Of a stretch of 64,000 bases of DNA, positions 22,627 through 31,037 are shown in pieces; positions within the stretch are counted from its first letter, which is position 1; every line of letters starts with the position of its first letter. Source of the DNA: Bacteroidota bacterium (GTDB lineage: Bacteria; Bacteroidota; Bacteroidia; Chitinophagales; Chitinophagaceae); assembly GCA_947487525.1 (NCBI GenBank), contig CANKWR010000003.1:1-64000 (forward strand), given 5' to 3'. The position numbers were made by a program, and so were the translations under genes. The notes below the pieces were generated by a model. It saw only the letters and a program-made list of their open reading frames with translations, was not told the origin of the DNA and made no database searches.

Positions 22627-25002
22627 ATGAAGAAACTATTGTCTCTCAGTTTTCTTTTATTGAGCACTAGCTCAGTAATTGTTGCGCAAGACATTCGCAA
22701 CAACCCTACCTCAAACCATGGAAACAAGTTTGAACAATTGGGTACTATTTTGCCTACACCGAACGAATACCGAACGGCGAGTGGAGCACCTGGACCAAAG
22801 TATTGGCAACAACGTGCTGACTATGATATTAAGGCAACCCTTGATGAAAAGAACTTATTATTAACGGGTGCTGAAACGGTTACTTATTTCAATAACTCAC
22901 CTGATGTATTGACTTATTTGTGGTTACAATTGGATGAGAATGAACATAGTTCAACCAAGAATGCCGGTTATCCTGAGGGTAGTTCATTGGGTAGAGGAAT
23001 GAGCCCTGCAACCATTGATAAATTGGCAGAAGAAAAAACAGAGAATGGCTTAGGCGTGAATATCAAAAAAGTAACCGATGCCTTGGGCGCCAATTTAAAA
23101 TACACCGTGAATAAAACCATGATGCGTATTGAATTGCCGACTGCATTAAAGCCAGGTCAAAAATTTGCCTTCAAAATAAAATGGGATTATAAAATTACCG
23201 ACCGTATGACAATTGGTGGTCGTGGTGGTTATGAGTATTTCCCAGAAGACGGCAACTATTTATTTACCATGGCACAATGGTTCCCACGTTTATGTGTGTA
23301 CTCTGACTTTCAAGGATGGCAACACCATCAGTTCACAGGAAGAGGAGAGTTTGCCTTAGCTTTTGGAAATTACAAAGTGGCAATCACCGTTCCTGCTGAC
23401 CACGTAGTTATGTCTACAGGAGAGTGTAAAAATTATCCAGCGGTATTGAGCCCTGCGCAGTTGGCAAGATGGAATAAAGCACAAACTTCTTATACTGAAC
23501 CTATTGAAGTAGTTACTTTAGAGGAAGCTAAAAATGCAGAAAAAAATCCGGTAAAAACAACTAAAACTTGGATATTCGATGCTAAAAATGTCCGTGACTT
23601 TGCTTTTGGTAGTAGCCGTAAATTTATATGGGATGCCTTAGCAACCGATGTAGAAGGAAAGAAAGTAATGAGCATGAGTGCTTATGGTAAAGAAGCTTAT
23701 GGCTTATACCGTAAGTTTTCTACAAAAGCAGTAGCGCATACTATAAAATCTTATTCTAAGTTTTCTATTCCTTATCCATACCCTGTAGCACAAAGTATTG
23801 AAGCAGCCAATGGGATGGAATATCCAATGATTTGCTTCAACTATGGCCGTACCGAAAAAGACGGTACTTATACAGAAGCAACTAAGAATGGCATGTTGGG
23901 TGTGGTGATTCACGAAGTGGGTCACAATTTCTTCCCCATGATTGTAAACTCTGATGAGCGTCAATGGTCTTGGATGGACGAGGGATTAAATTCTTACGTA
24001 CAATATTTAACACAAGAATTATACGATAATAAATTCCCATCAAGAGGGGGTCCAGCTTGGTCAATCGTAGATTACATGAAGTTACCAAAGGATCAATTAG
24101 AGCCAATCATGACCAACAGTGAAAACATTATTGGTTTTGGACCTAATGCCTACACAAAGCCAGCAACTGGATTAAATATTTTACGTGAAACCATTATGGG
24201 TCGTGAATTATTTGATTATTCATTTAAAGAATATGCAAGACGTTGGGCATTTAAACATCCAACACCAGCCGATTTGTTCAGAACAATTGAAGATGCAAGT
24301 GCGGAGGATTTAGACTGGTTCTGGAGAGGATGGTTTTACAGCATTGATCCTTGTGACATTGCTATTGATACAGTTAAACATGCAGTGTACGATGCAACTG
24401 CAGCTGCCCCAACGCCTAGAGGTGGTGGAATGCAAAGAAATTTGGACAAGCCTGCGGTGAATGCTTTTGAGGATATCTCCAAAATCAGAAATAGAGAGGA
24501 CAAGTCTATCGTGTTCTTAACAGATGTAGATACTACTTTACGTGATTTTTATTGGAGATATGACAGAGGTATTGAGCCTTACGATTCAGAAACAAAGCAA
24601 CCAATGCCAAGCTTTGGCACACCTACTGTTTTAGGAGATGACGAAAAAGCAAAATATGCGAATGCTAATTTGTATGAAATCACTTTCTTAAACAAAGGCG
24701 GATTGGTAATGCCAATTATTGTTGAATTTACTTTTGCAGATGGCACTAAGGAAACTAAGCGTATCCCTGCTCAAATTTGGAGAAAAAATGAAAATAAAGT
24801 AACCAAAGTATTTTACACCAATAAAAAAGCAGTGTCTATTAAGTTAGATCCAATGCGTGAAACTGCTGACATTGATGAGACCAATAATAGCTGGCCTAAT
24901 TTCACGGAGCCTAGTAAATTCACTTTGTTCAAAACGAAATCAGTTGGTCGTGGTCAATCTTTTGGATTGTCCCCAATGCAAGCTGCAGCAAACAAGAAGT
25001 AA
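22627..25002 (+). CDS. Secreted M1-family metallopeptidase
   Basis: 791-residue zinc aminopeptidase-like enzyme with a signal peptide (MKKLLSLSFLLLSTSSVIVAQ). The gluzincin signature is complete: HEVGHNFFP followed, with exactly 18 residues between, by the third zinc ligand in WMDEGLNSYVQYL (HEXXH-X18-E). An N-terminal beta-sandwich domain (DYDIKATLDEKNLLLTGAETVTYFNNSPD) precedes the catalytic domain, as in M1 enzymes. The usual GXMEN exopeptidase motif appears as ANGMEYPMICFNYG, typical of this Bacteroidota subgroup. It is the last gene of the hupE operon and is followed by a strong terminator. Likely located in the periplasm or outside the cell. Confidence 0.92.
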   Translation: MKKLLSLSFLLLSTSSVIVAQDIRNNPTSNHGNKFEQLGTILPTPNEYRTASGAPGPKYWQQRADYDIKATLDEKNLLLTGAETVTYFNNSPDVLTYLWLQLDENEHSSTKNAGYPEGSSLGRGMSPATIDKLAEEKTENGLGVNIKKVTDALGANLKYTVNKTMMRIELPTALKPGQKFAFKIKWDYKITDRMTIGGRGGYEYFPEDGNYLFTMAQWFPRLCVYSDFQGWQHHQFTGRGEFALAFGNYKVAITVPADHVVMSTGECKNYPAVLSPAQLARWNKAQTSYTEPIEVVTLEEAKNAEKNPVKTTKTWIFDAKNVRDFAFGSSRKFIWDALATDVEGKKVMSMSAYGKEAYGLYRKFSTKAVAHTIKSYSKFSIPYPYPVAQSIEAANGMEYPMICFNYGRTEKDGTYTEATKNGMLGVVIHEVGHNFFPMIVNSDERQWSWMDEGLNSYVQYLTQELYDNKFPSRGGPAWSIVDYMKLPKDQLEPIMTNSENIIGFGPNAYTKPATGLNILRETIMGRELFDYSFKEYARRWAFKHPTPADLFRTIEDASAEDLDWFWRGWFYSIDPCDIAIDTVKHAVYDATAAAPTPRGGGMQRNLDKPAVNAFEDISKIRNREDKSIVFLTDVDTTLRDFYWRYDRGIEPYDSETKQPMPSFGTPTVLGDDEKAKYANANLYEITFLNKGGLVMPIIVEFTFADGTKETKRIPAQIWRKNENKVTKVFYTNKKAVSIKLDPMRETADIDETNNSWPNFTEPSKFTLFKTKSVGRGQSFGLSPMQAAANKK

Positions 25003-25022
25003 TAGTAAGTACTGGATATAAT

Positions 25023-25054
25023 AAAAAAGCCCCTGAATTTTCAGGGGCTTTTTT
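25023..25054. terminator. Bidirectional terminator
   Basis: AAAAAAGCCCCTGAA and its exact reverse complement with two unpaired central bases. It ends the M1 peptidase transcript and, on the other strand, the pseudouridine synthase transcript. Confidence 0.88.
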
Positions 25055-25094
25055 ATTGCGCTTATGTATGCATGCTAAATTCTTTTCACATCCG

Positions 25095-26183
25095 TTATTT
25101 CTTTTTCTTCTCCTCAGCTACTTTTGCATCTTCTTCCAATTTATGTGCAGCCGATTTATAGTTTTTCCATTTCGTAATGGCCGCTTGAATATCGCTTGGT
25201 AATTCACTTTCAAAACGCATTAGCTTTTCGGTGGTTGGATGCACAAAACCAAGGGTGGCTGCATGTAAGGCACATCTTGGACAGGCTTCAAAACAATTGT
25301 CTACGAATTGTTTGTACTTCGTATAGATAGTGCCTTTTAAAATGCGATCGCCTCCATATTCATTGTCATTAAATAAAGTGTGTCCAATATGTTTCATGTG
25401 CACACGTATTTGATGCGTACGTCCCGTTTCTAAGATACAAGATACCAGGGTCGTGTAATTGTATCTTTCAATTACTTTATAATGGGTAATGGCATGTTTG
25501 CCTACTTCACCCTCAGGATAAGCGTCAAACATTTTTCTAAATGTTTTGTGTCGTGCAATATGCGCATTTACTGTGCCTTCGTCTTGTTCCATATCTCCCC
25601 AAACGAGTGCTACATATTTTCTTTCTACCGTATGGTTGAAAAATTGTTTCGCTAAATGACTTGCCGCTTCGGCTGTTTTTGCCAATACAATTAATCCAGT
25701 TGTGTTTTTATCAATTCGATGTACCAATCCAAAACGCGGTAAAACCTCTTCATTTAAATTGGGATTTTGAGAAAGTAAATGATGCGCAACCCCATTTAAC
25801 AAAGTGCCGGTATAATTTCCAATACCAGGATGCACTACCATATTAGCGGGTTTATTAATAACCATTACCGCCTCATCCTCATACACGATATCCAAATTCA
25901 TTTGCTCTGGCTTCAATTCCGTATATTCTGGATTCACATAACTCATATAAGTAACCTCGTCTCCTGGGCGCGTTCGATAATTGCTTTTTACTACTTTTCC
26001 ATTCACGGTTAAAAAGCCGCCTTCGATGCCGTTTTGTAATTTACTTCGCGTCATGCCTTCAATACGCATTTGTACCCATTTGTCAATACGCATCGGCTCC
26101 TGCCCTTTATCTACCATAAAAGTCAGTTTCTCGTAAACTTCCTCGTTATTTTCATCTTGTATTAAATCCTGTTCAGTTGACAT
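25095..26183 (-). CDS. rluD: RluA-family 23S rRNA pseudouridine synthase (RluD-like)
   Basis: Converts uridines in 23S rRNA helix 69 to pseudouridine. The N-terminal S4 RNA-binding domain (MRIDKWVQMRIEGMTRSKLQNGIEGGFLTVNGK) is followed by the catalytic domain with the active-site aspartate in VHRIDKNTTGLIVLAKT (about 158) and the RluA motif ETGRTHQIRVHMKHIGHTLFND. The 362-residue chain has a lysine/glutamate-rich tail (EEDAKVAEEKKKK) that most family members lack and that is probably disordered. RluD is the best match by domain layout, but RluC cannot be excluded. The ATG is only four bases after a TACTTTTG -7 element. Confidence 0.88.
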   Translation of the reverse strand: MSTEQDLIQDENNEEVYEKLTFMVDKGQEPMRIDKWVQMRIEGMTRSKLQNGIEGGFLTVNGKVVKSNYRTRPGDEVTYMSYVNPEYTELKPEQMNLDIVYEDEAVMVINKPANMVVHPGIGNYTGTLLNGVAHHLLSQNPNLNEEVLPRFGLVHRIDKNTTGLIVLAKTAEAASHLAKQFFNHTVERKYVALVWGDMEQDEGTVNAHIARHKTFRKMFDAYPEGEVGKHAITHYKVIERYNYTTLVSCILETGRTHQIRVHMKHIGHTLFNDNEYGGDRILKGTIYTKYKQFVDNCFEACPRCALHAATLGFVHPTTEKLMRFESELPSDIQAAITKWKNYKSAAHKLEEDAKVAEEKKKK

Positions 26184-26187
26184 GTTG

Positions 26188-26195
26188 CAAAAGTA
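26188..26195 (-). promoter_or_regulatory. -7 promoter element of rluD, four bases from the start codon
   Basis: Minus-strand TACTTTTG (TAnnTTTG), followed by CAAC and the ATG at 26183. A transcript from this element would have essentially no leader. Confidence 0.55.
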
Positions 26196-26215
26196 GGATA
26201 TTGCAGCTTAGTTTG

Positions 26216-26223
26216 TAACTTTG
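26216..26223 (+). promoter_or_regulatory. -7 promoter element of lipB, four bases from the start codon
   Basis: TAACTTTG (TAnnTTTG), then TTCC and the lipB ATG at 26228. With the rluD element 20 bases away on the other strand, this 44-base gap holds two divergent, apparently leaderless promoters. Confidence 0.55.
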
Positions 26224-26227
26224 TTCC

Positions 26228-26935
26228 ATGCGTCAACAAGTATATTTTGAAGATTTAGGGGTTAAATCCTATCAACCTACATGGGATTACCAGGAGGCGC
26301 TATTGGCTGCGAATACGCAAATCAAATCCAAAGCAAGGGAAAAGGAGGAAGATGTGCGCCAAACAGCCACTGAACATCGATTGTTGTTTGTGGAGCATCC
26401 AGCCGTATTTACTTTGGGAAAAAATGGCAAAAGGGAGCATGTTTTGGTTTCGGAGGAACATTTAAATAAGCTGGGGATTGAGTTTTTTCATATCAATAGA
26501 GGAGGCGATATTACCTATCATGGACCTCAACAAATTGTGGGCTATCCCATTTTAGACTTGGACAAATTTAAAACCGATTTAGGCTGGTATTTAAGAAGTT
26601 TGGAGCAAGTCATTATTGACACGATTGCAGAATATGGGTTGGTTGGACAAAGAAGTGCTGGAGAAACGGGCGTTTGGTTACAACCCGATGATCCATTTAT
26701 GGCGCGTAAAATTTGTGCCATGGGCATTAAATGCAGTAGATGGGTTACCATGCATGGCTTTGCATTAAATGTAAATCCAGACCTCTCTCATTTTGAATAC
26801 ATTGTTCCCTGTGGAATACAAGGGAAAACGGTTACGTCCTTAGAAAAAGAATTAGGGTACAAAGTGAATTATGCGGAAGTGAAAGAGAAAATCAAAAAAC
26901 ATTTTCAGCGCATTTTTGAAGTCGATTTTATCTAA
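26228..26935 (+). CDS. lipB: Lipoyl(octanoyl) transferase
   Basis: Moves octanoyl groups from acyl carrier protein to the lipoyl domains of dehydrogenases and the glycine cleavage H protein. The 235-residue chain has HPAVFTLGKNGKREHVLV, the RGGDITYHGPQQIVGYPILDL block, the lysine in CAMGIKCSRWVTMHGFALNVN, and the thioester cysteine in VPCGIQGKTVTSLEKELG. Slightly longer than E. coli LipB because of an insertion near residues 35-50 (IKSKAREKEEDVRQTATEH). The ATG directly follows its -7 element. lipA is not in the window. Confidence 0.95.
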   Translation: MRQQVYFEDLGVKSYQPTWDYQEALLAANTQIKSKAREKEEDVRQTATEHRLLFVEHPAVFTLGKNGKREHVLVSEEHLNKLGIEFFHINRGGDITYHGPQQIVGYPILDLDKFKTDLGWYLRSLEQVIIDTIAEYGLVGQRSAGETGVWLQPDDPFMARKICAMGIKCSRWVTMHGFALNVNPDLSHFEYIVPCGIQGKTVTSLEKELGYKVNYAEVKEKIKKHFQRIFEVDFI

Positions 26936-26979
26936 GGATACAATCGGGTACGCAAATGATTTTTCAAAAATGAATCTTT

Positions 26980-27885
26980 TTAATCAAATGCGAGTACTCC
27001 TTTTTCAAGGGATCTATTTCCTTGTAAACCTCCGCTATGAATAATTAATACTTTACTATTCGGATTAAAATAATTAGCATGCATTAATTGTTCCACAGCG
27101 TAAAATACTTTTCCAGTGTAAACAATGTCAGTAGGGATGGAAGCATGCTCCCACAAGCGGTTCATAAATTCAATTTGCTCGGGCGTTGTTTTTGCATATC
27201 CCCCTTGATGAAATTGATGCAACAAAATAAAGTTTGCATTTTTATCGTCCAACAATTCAGTAATTTCTGTGTGGATCGTGCCTTCGTTTTTTAAAACAGG
27301 GATACCAATTATTTTCTGGTGCTTAGCTACTGCATTGATGATTCCTGCAATCATAGTACCTGTGCCCACTGCACAAATAATATAATCGTATTGATGTAAT
27401 TTGTTTTTTTGATTTATTTCCCAATCGGTAATCATAGTAGAAGCGCCATTAGCACCTAATGGTGAATAGGCGCCCTCGTTAATATAGTATGTTTTATGAT
27501 AGACATTTCCGATCATAGGCATAAGTGCATCTTTCTTTTCGTGAAAATGGGTTCTCCCTAAATAAATAATTTCCATACCATAGGCTTTGGCTTCTTGAAT
27601 AGTTGGCGTGACAGGTTCGCTTTCATTGCTTCTTACATAACCAATACTTTTAAAACCGTTGAGTTGTGCAGTATATGCAAGGGCAACGAGGTGATTAGAA
27701 TAAGGACCACCAAAACTTGCTATGGTAGTTGCCTGGCTTTTTATCGCTCCTTGTATATAATAGCGCAACTTATACCACTTATTGCCACTTACAATTGGAT
27801 GAATTTGGTCCAGCCTTAAAGTATCAAAGGAAACTTGATTATCGCTTAAATAGGGGATAGGCTCAATGCTTGGACTTGGGTTCAA
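26980..27885 (-). CDS. ACC deaminase / D-cysteine desulfhydrase family PLP enzyme
   Basis: 301-residue fold-type II PLP enzyme. The cofactor lysine is in SGNKWYKLRYYIQGAI and the next block SFGGPYSNHLVALAYTAQL is the phosphate/substrate loop of the ACC deaminase-D-cysteine desulfhydrase group. A glycine-rich cofactor loop reads CAVGTGTMIAGIINA. True ACC deaminases are about 340 residues with extra active-site residues, so a D-cysteine desulfhydrase-like or unknown amino-acid deaminase activity is more likely; specificity cannot be settled by reading. The gene stands alone on the minus strand between lipB and a divergent nucleotidyltransferase. Confidence 0.87.
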   Translation of the reverse strand: MNPSPSIEPIPYLSDNQVSFDTLRLDQIHPIVSGNKWYKLRYYIQGAIKSQATTIASFGGPYSNHLVALAYTAQLNGFKSIGYVRSNESEPVTPTIQEAKAYGMEIIYLGRTHFHEKKDALMPMIGNVYHKTYYINEGAYSPLGANGASTMITDWEINQKNKLHQYDYIICAVGTGTMIAGIINAVAKHQKIIGIPVLKNEGTIHTEITELLDDKNANFILLHQFHQGGYAKTTPEQIEFMNRLWEHASIPTDIVYTGKVFYAVEQLMHANYFNPNSKVLIIHSGGLQGNRSLEKGVLAFD

Positions 27886-27911
27886 TCTGTTTATTTTTAA
27901 TGAAAATCAGC

Positions 27912-27919
27912 TATTTTTG
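27912..27919 (+). promoter_or_regulatory. -7 promoter element of the nucleotidyltransferase gene
   Basis: TATTTTTG (TAnnTTTG), 29 bases before the ATG at 27949, in the gap between divergent genes. Confidence 0.5.
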
Positions 27920-27948
27920 TAACCAGTATTTTACAATAAGTAAAAGTA

Positions 27949-28851
27949 ATGAGTGCACCTACATTAGTGATTTTAGCAGCGGGCATGGCAAGTAGATATG
28001 GTAGTCAAAAGCAAACGGAAGGGTTTGGTCCCAATGGGGAAACCATTATGGACTATTCAATTTATGATGCGATAAGAGCTGGATTTGGCAAAGTGGTTTT
28101 CATTATTAGAGAAGACTTTAGCGAAGCTTTTAAGGCAAGTTTTGAGCCAAAACTAAAAGGCAAAGTAGCCACCAAATATGTTTTTCAAGCCTTGGATAAG
28201 TTTACGGAGGGGAAACAAATCAACCCCGATCGAATAAAGCCTTGGGGGACTGCCCATGCTGTATTGTGCACAAAAGGTATCGTGAATGAACCCTTTGCCG
28301 TAATTAATGCGGACGATTACTATGGAGCTGAGGCATTTGTGCAGGCGTATCAATTTTTAACGAAGGAATGCAATGACCAAACCTATTGTATTTTAGGGTA
28401 TGAGCTATCAAATACCTTAAGTGAAAATGGAACCGTGAGTAGAGGTGTGTGTAGTGTAGATGAAAACAATACTTTGACAAAAATTGTTGAGCGCACAAAA
28501 ATTTATAGAAAAGAAGGGGGTATCGTATTTGAAGAAGAGGGTATTGAAAGCCCATTGAAGGAAGACACTAGAGTGAGTATGAATTTCATGTGCTTTGCGC
28601 CTAATTTTATTGATTTTTGTGAGCAAGAGTTTGATCTTTTTTTAGAAAAACAAGGGCAAGCATTAAAATCAGAATTTTACATTCCTTATGTTGCCGGTCA
28701 ATTTTCTAATTTAGGATTAGGGGTTGTTAAAGTAATTGCTACCAATGCAAAATGGTTTGGGGTTACGTATAAAGAGGACGCTCCAATGGTAAAGGCCAAT
28801 ATTAATGCACTTGTTGCTGGCCATATTTATCCTGCCAACTTATGGAGTTAA
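27949..28851 (+). CDS. Sugar-phosphate nucleotidyltransferase-like protein
   Basis: 300-residue cytoplasmic protein with the NTP-transferase start LVILAAGMASRYGSQKQTEGFGPNGETIMDYSIYDA, the LAAGxxSR...KQ nucleotide-binding loop of GlmU/RmlA-type enzymes. VINADDYYGAEAF supplies the metal-binding aspartate. No C-terminal left-handed helix acyltransferase domain follows. Family members make NDP-sugars from sugar 1-phosphates, but the particular sugar is unknown, and no sugar pathway genes are adjacent. Monocistronic, with promoter and terminator both visible. Confidence 0.87.
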   Translation: MSAPTLVILAAGMASRYGSQKQTEGFGPNGETIMDYSIYDAIRAGFGKVVFIIREDFSEAFKASFEPKLKGKVATKYVFQALDKFTEGKQINPDRIKPWGTAHAVLCTKGIVNEPFAVINADDYYGAEAFVQAYQFLTKECNDQTYCILGYELSNTLSENGTVSRGVCSVDENNTLTKIVERTKIYRKEGGIVFEEEGIESPLKEDTRVSMNFMCFAPNFIDFCEQEFDLFLEKQGQALKSEFYIPYVAGQFSNLGLGVVKVIATNAKWFGVTYKEDAPMVKANINALVAGHIYPANLWS

Positions 28852-28888
28852 CGCGATTGAGTTTACAATAAACATAAAAAATAAACAT

Positions 28889-28924
28889 AAAAAAAAGAGT
28901 CAACGATTGTTGACTCTTTTTTTT
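28889..28924. terminator. Bidirectional terminator
   Basis: Eight A, GAGTCAAC, loop GATT, GTTGACTC, eight T. Serves the nucleotidyltransferase (plus) and the sigma/protease operon (minus). Confidence 0.88.
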
Positions 28925-28939
28925 ATGTGGGGGTTCTTA

Positions 28940-30043
28940 TTAATTAAAAGAACGAATATTGTAAATATAATTTTTCAAATTGCTTATCTGCTTCTTTCTG
29001 TCACCAGATCCAGTTGATTTCTTTGTAAATTTTATGGAATTCTCTTTGGAAGCAGCTTCAATGACATCAAATATTTTTGATGATTTAATTGCGAAAGCAA
29101 CACCCTCTGCTTGTTTTTGACGTGTATTGATAATGCCAATAAGTTCCGCATTGTCATTGAAAACAGGCGCTCCAGAATAGCCAGGATTAGCACTAATTTG
29201 AATTTGGAATGCATTGCTATCTCCTTCAAAACCAGATTGCGCACTTAGGTATCCTTTACCATATACAATATCATTGTCGCTTCTTGGATAGCCTAGTGTG
29301 TATATTTCTTCTCCTAATTCAGTTTTCTTATTTCTAATTGAATATGGAATTGATTTTGGTTGTATAAAATCGGAGTCTTCTATTTTTAACAATGCCAAGT
29401 CACTTGCTTTATCGGTATAAATGATGGTAGCATTCAATTCCTGACCAGTACTACTTATTACGATAGCGTCATCCCCTTTTAAAACGTGTGCATTGGTGAT
29501 GATATAGCCTTTTATATCAATTAAAAATCCGGATCCTCCACTAATTAATTTCGCATTTTCTGGAAGCTTGGTTTTCACTTCATTTAATAAGTGTCCTTGT
29601 ACTTTTTGATTATTCTTGATAATCTCAATTGCTTTACTAAGCTGTAATACTTGAGAGCCATTTAAACTTGGTGAAAAATACATCATCATCACCGTGGTCA
29701 TCCCAGCGATAAATCCACCAACCGAAGCAGCAATGGCGGTTACTTTTTTGTATTTGCTCCAAAGCTGAATAACCTTGTATTTTGTAGAAGATTCGTTGAT
29801 TGGTGCCCAGGTTCCAGCTTCAAATAAAGTATTGAAAGTGATTTCAGATAATTTGGAGAAGTTTTTACGCTTTGCAAAGTTTTCCATTTCATGTAAAAAC
29901 ATGCTATGCTCAACCACCATTTGGTCGATATCTGGGGTACTCTTACGAATGGACTCAAATTGAGCAGCCTCTGTAGCGGACATTTTGCCTGCTAAGTACT
30001 TTTCAATCGCTTCTAATAATTGTATATCGTCCATTGTTGTCAT
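28940..30043 (-). CDS. Anti-sigma-like region fused to a membrane-anchored trypsin-like serine protease
   Basis: 367 residues with an unusual order. Residues 1-100 form a helical, predicted cytoplasmic region (MDDIQLLEAIEKYLAGKMSA..., typical of the N terminus of Bacteroidota anti-sigma and sensor proteins). Residues about 101-124 form one membrane segment (VTAIAASVGGFIAGMTTVMM). A short linker follows, then a DegP/HtrA-type S1 protease domain at about 165-330. The catalytic triad is intact: His186 (IITNAHVLKG), Asp215 (DKASDLALLKI), Ser290 (NPGYSGAPVF). No PDZ domain follows, only a basic tail. It ends the operon headed by the sigma factor, starting 9 bases after it. The inferred arrangement is sigma sequestration inside and proteolysis in the periplasm in one chain; direct regulation of the sigma factor is not proven. 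Confidence 0.85.
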   Translation of the reverse strand: MTTMDDIQLLEAIEKYLAGKMSATEAAQFESIRKSTPDIDQMVVEHSMFLHEMENFAKRKNFSKLSEITFNTLFEAGTWAPINESSTKYKVIQLWSKYKKVTAIAASVGGFIAGMTTVMMMYFSPSLNGSQVLQLSKAIEIIKNNQKVQGHLLNEVKTKLPENAKLISGGSGFLIDIKGYIITNAHVLKGDDAIVISSTGQELNATIIYTDKASDLALLKIEDSDFIQPKSIPYSIRNKKTELGEEIYTLGYPRSDNDIVYGKGYLSAQSGFEGDSNAFQIQISANPGYSGAPVFNDNAELIGIINTRQKQAEGVAFAIKSSKIFDVIEAASKENSIKFTKKSTGSGDRKKQISNLKNYIYNIRSFN

Positions 30044-30052
30044 TCTATTATT

Positions 30053-30643
30053 TTAATCTCCAATGTTGTATTGTGCAAAAAACAGCTTTTTCAACCGCAA
30101 CAAACATTTATATTTTTGGTTTTTGGCATTGTCTGAATTGGTGTATCCAAATTCTGCCGCTAAAGCTTGCATGTCCTTTTTATTCAAATAATACCCCTCT
30201 AACAAACTTTTGCAGGGTTCCCCAAGGCTGTTAAGTGCCCTGTCCATAATTGCAAAAGCAGCATCTTTTTTTGCAAAGTCGTCCATATCTATCTCCACCG
30301 ATACGGATTCTTCCTCGGTACTTAAGGGAGCGCTGTACTTCCCCATTTGTTGTAACCTTTTGAGCCAGAGGTGTTTACAAATAGAAAATAGGTAGGTTTT
30401 TATTTGACAGGTAAGTGAAAATGAGTCGGTTTGTACTTTTTCATACAAAGTAATCATCGCTTCCTGAAAAACATCCCTTGCATCATCCAAAGAGCCGTTA
30501 TTGTTGGTAACGAAATGCTGAATCATACCAAAATGGCTCTTATATAGCGCTTCTACCGCTCTAGAGTCATTGTTTGCGAGCCCTTTTAAAAGGGCTTGTT
30601 CGTTGTATTCGGCTTTCAATAGATTAATACTTTGTGAGGTCAA
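30053..30643 (-). CDS. RNA polymerase sigma-70 family factor (ECF type)
   Basis: About 190 residues with sigma region 2 (ALYKSHFGMIQHFVTNNNGSLDDARDVFQEAMITLYEKV, then IKTYLFSICKHLWLKRLQ) and region 4 (LGEPCKSLLEGYYLNKKDMQALAAEFGYTNSDNAKNQKYKCLLRLKKL), with no region 1 or 3. The ORF-track start is a TTG that lies within a perfect -7 element (TACTTTTG), so translation may instead start at the TTG at 30619 or a nearby non-ATG codon; no in-frame ATG exists before region 2. The protease fusion follows immediately and is the probable cognate regulator. The promoter overlapping the start hints at autoregulation, but this is inference. Confidence 0.88.
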   Translation of the reverse strand: MTSQSINLLKAEYNEQALLKGLANNDSRAVEALYKSHFGMIQHFVTNNNGSLDDARDVFQEAMITLYEKVQTDSFSLTCQIKTYLFSICKHLWLKRLQQMGKYSAPLSTEEESVSVEIDMDDFAKKDAAFAIMDRALNSLGEPCKSLLEGYYLNKKDMQALAAEFGYTNSDNAKNQKYKCLLRLKKLFFAQYNIGD

Positions 30644-30648
30644 AAGTA
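30641..30648 (-). promoter_or_regulatory. -7-like element overlapping the annotated sigma-factor start
   Basis: Minus-strand TACTTTTG (TAnnTTTG). Its last three bases are the TTG that the ORF track uses as start codon, so either the promoter or that start is wrong. Confidence 0.4.
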
Positions 30649-30755
30649 ACCCAAATTGCTTATTTAATTTATTTTTTGCTTTTTTGAGGTACTGGGGGTT
30701 ACCTTTTAGCAGTTTCTGTATTAAAAGTATAAATTAATAATTAAAACCTTTCCAA

Positions 30756-30938
30756 ATGAAAAAAGTATTCGCAATTTTCGCTATCGCTGCATTAACTGCT
30801 TGTGGTGGTGCTTCAACTGAAGCAAAAACTGACACTGCTGCTACACCGGTAGACACTGCTTCTACATCTGTAGACACTGCTGCTAAAGCTTTAGATACTG
30901 CTGCTAAAGCGGTTGATACTGCTGCTAAGAAGAAGTAA
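30756..30938 (+). CDS. Small alanine/lysine-rich lipoprotein with DTA(A)K repeats
   Basis: 60-residue lipoprotein: a signal peptide ending in the lipobox LTAC (cysteine near residue 16), then a low-complexity mature part of repeats such as TPVDTASTSVDTAAKALDTAAKAVDTAAKKK. No fold is expected; the Ala/Lys/Asp pattern could form a helix. Similar tiny repeat lipoproteins occur in Bacteroidota with no assigned role. At DNA level the unit GATACTGCTGCTAA recurs. It stands alone, divergent from the sigma factor, and is followed by terminators, so it is probably an abundant short mRNA. Possible target of the adjacent sigma factor (inference). Confidence 0.75.
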   Translation: MKKVFAIFAIAALTACGGASTEAKTDTAATPVDTASTSVDTAAKALDTAAKAVDTAAKKK

Positions 30939-31037
30939 TTAAACTTATTGGACTATTGGTCCTGAGTGGGGAAACCCATTCTAAAAGCTTGCCAACCAGT
31001 AGTTATCGAACAATTTTCATATGGCAAGCAATCGTTA

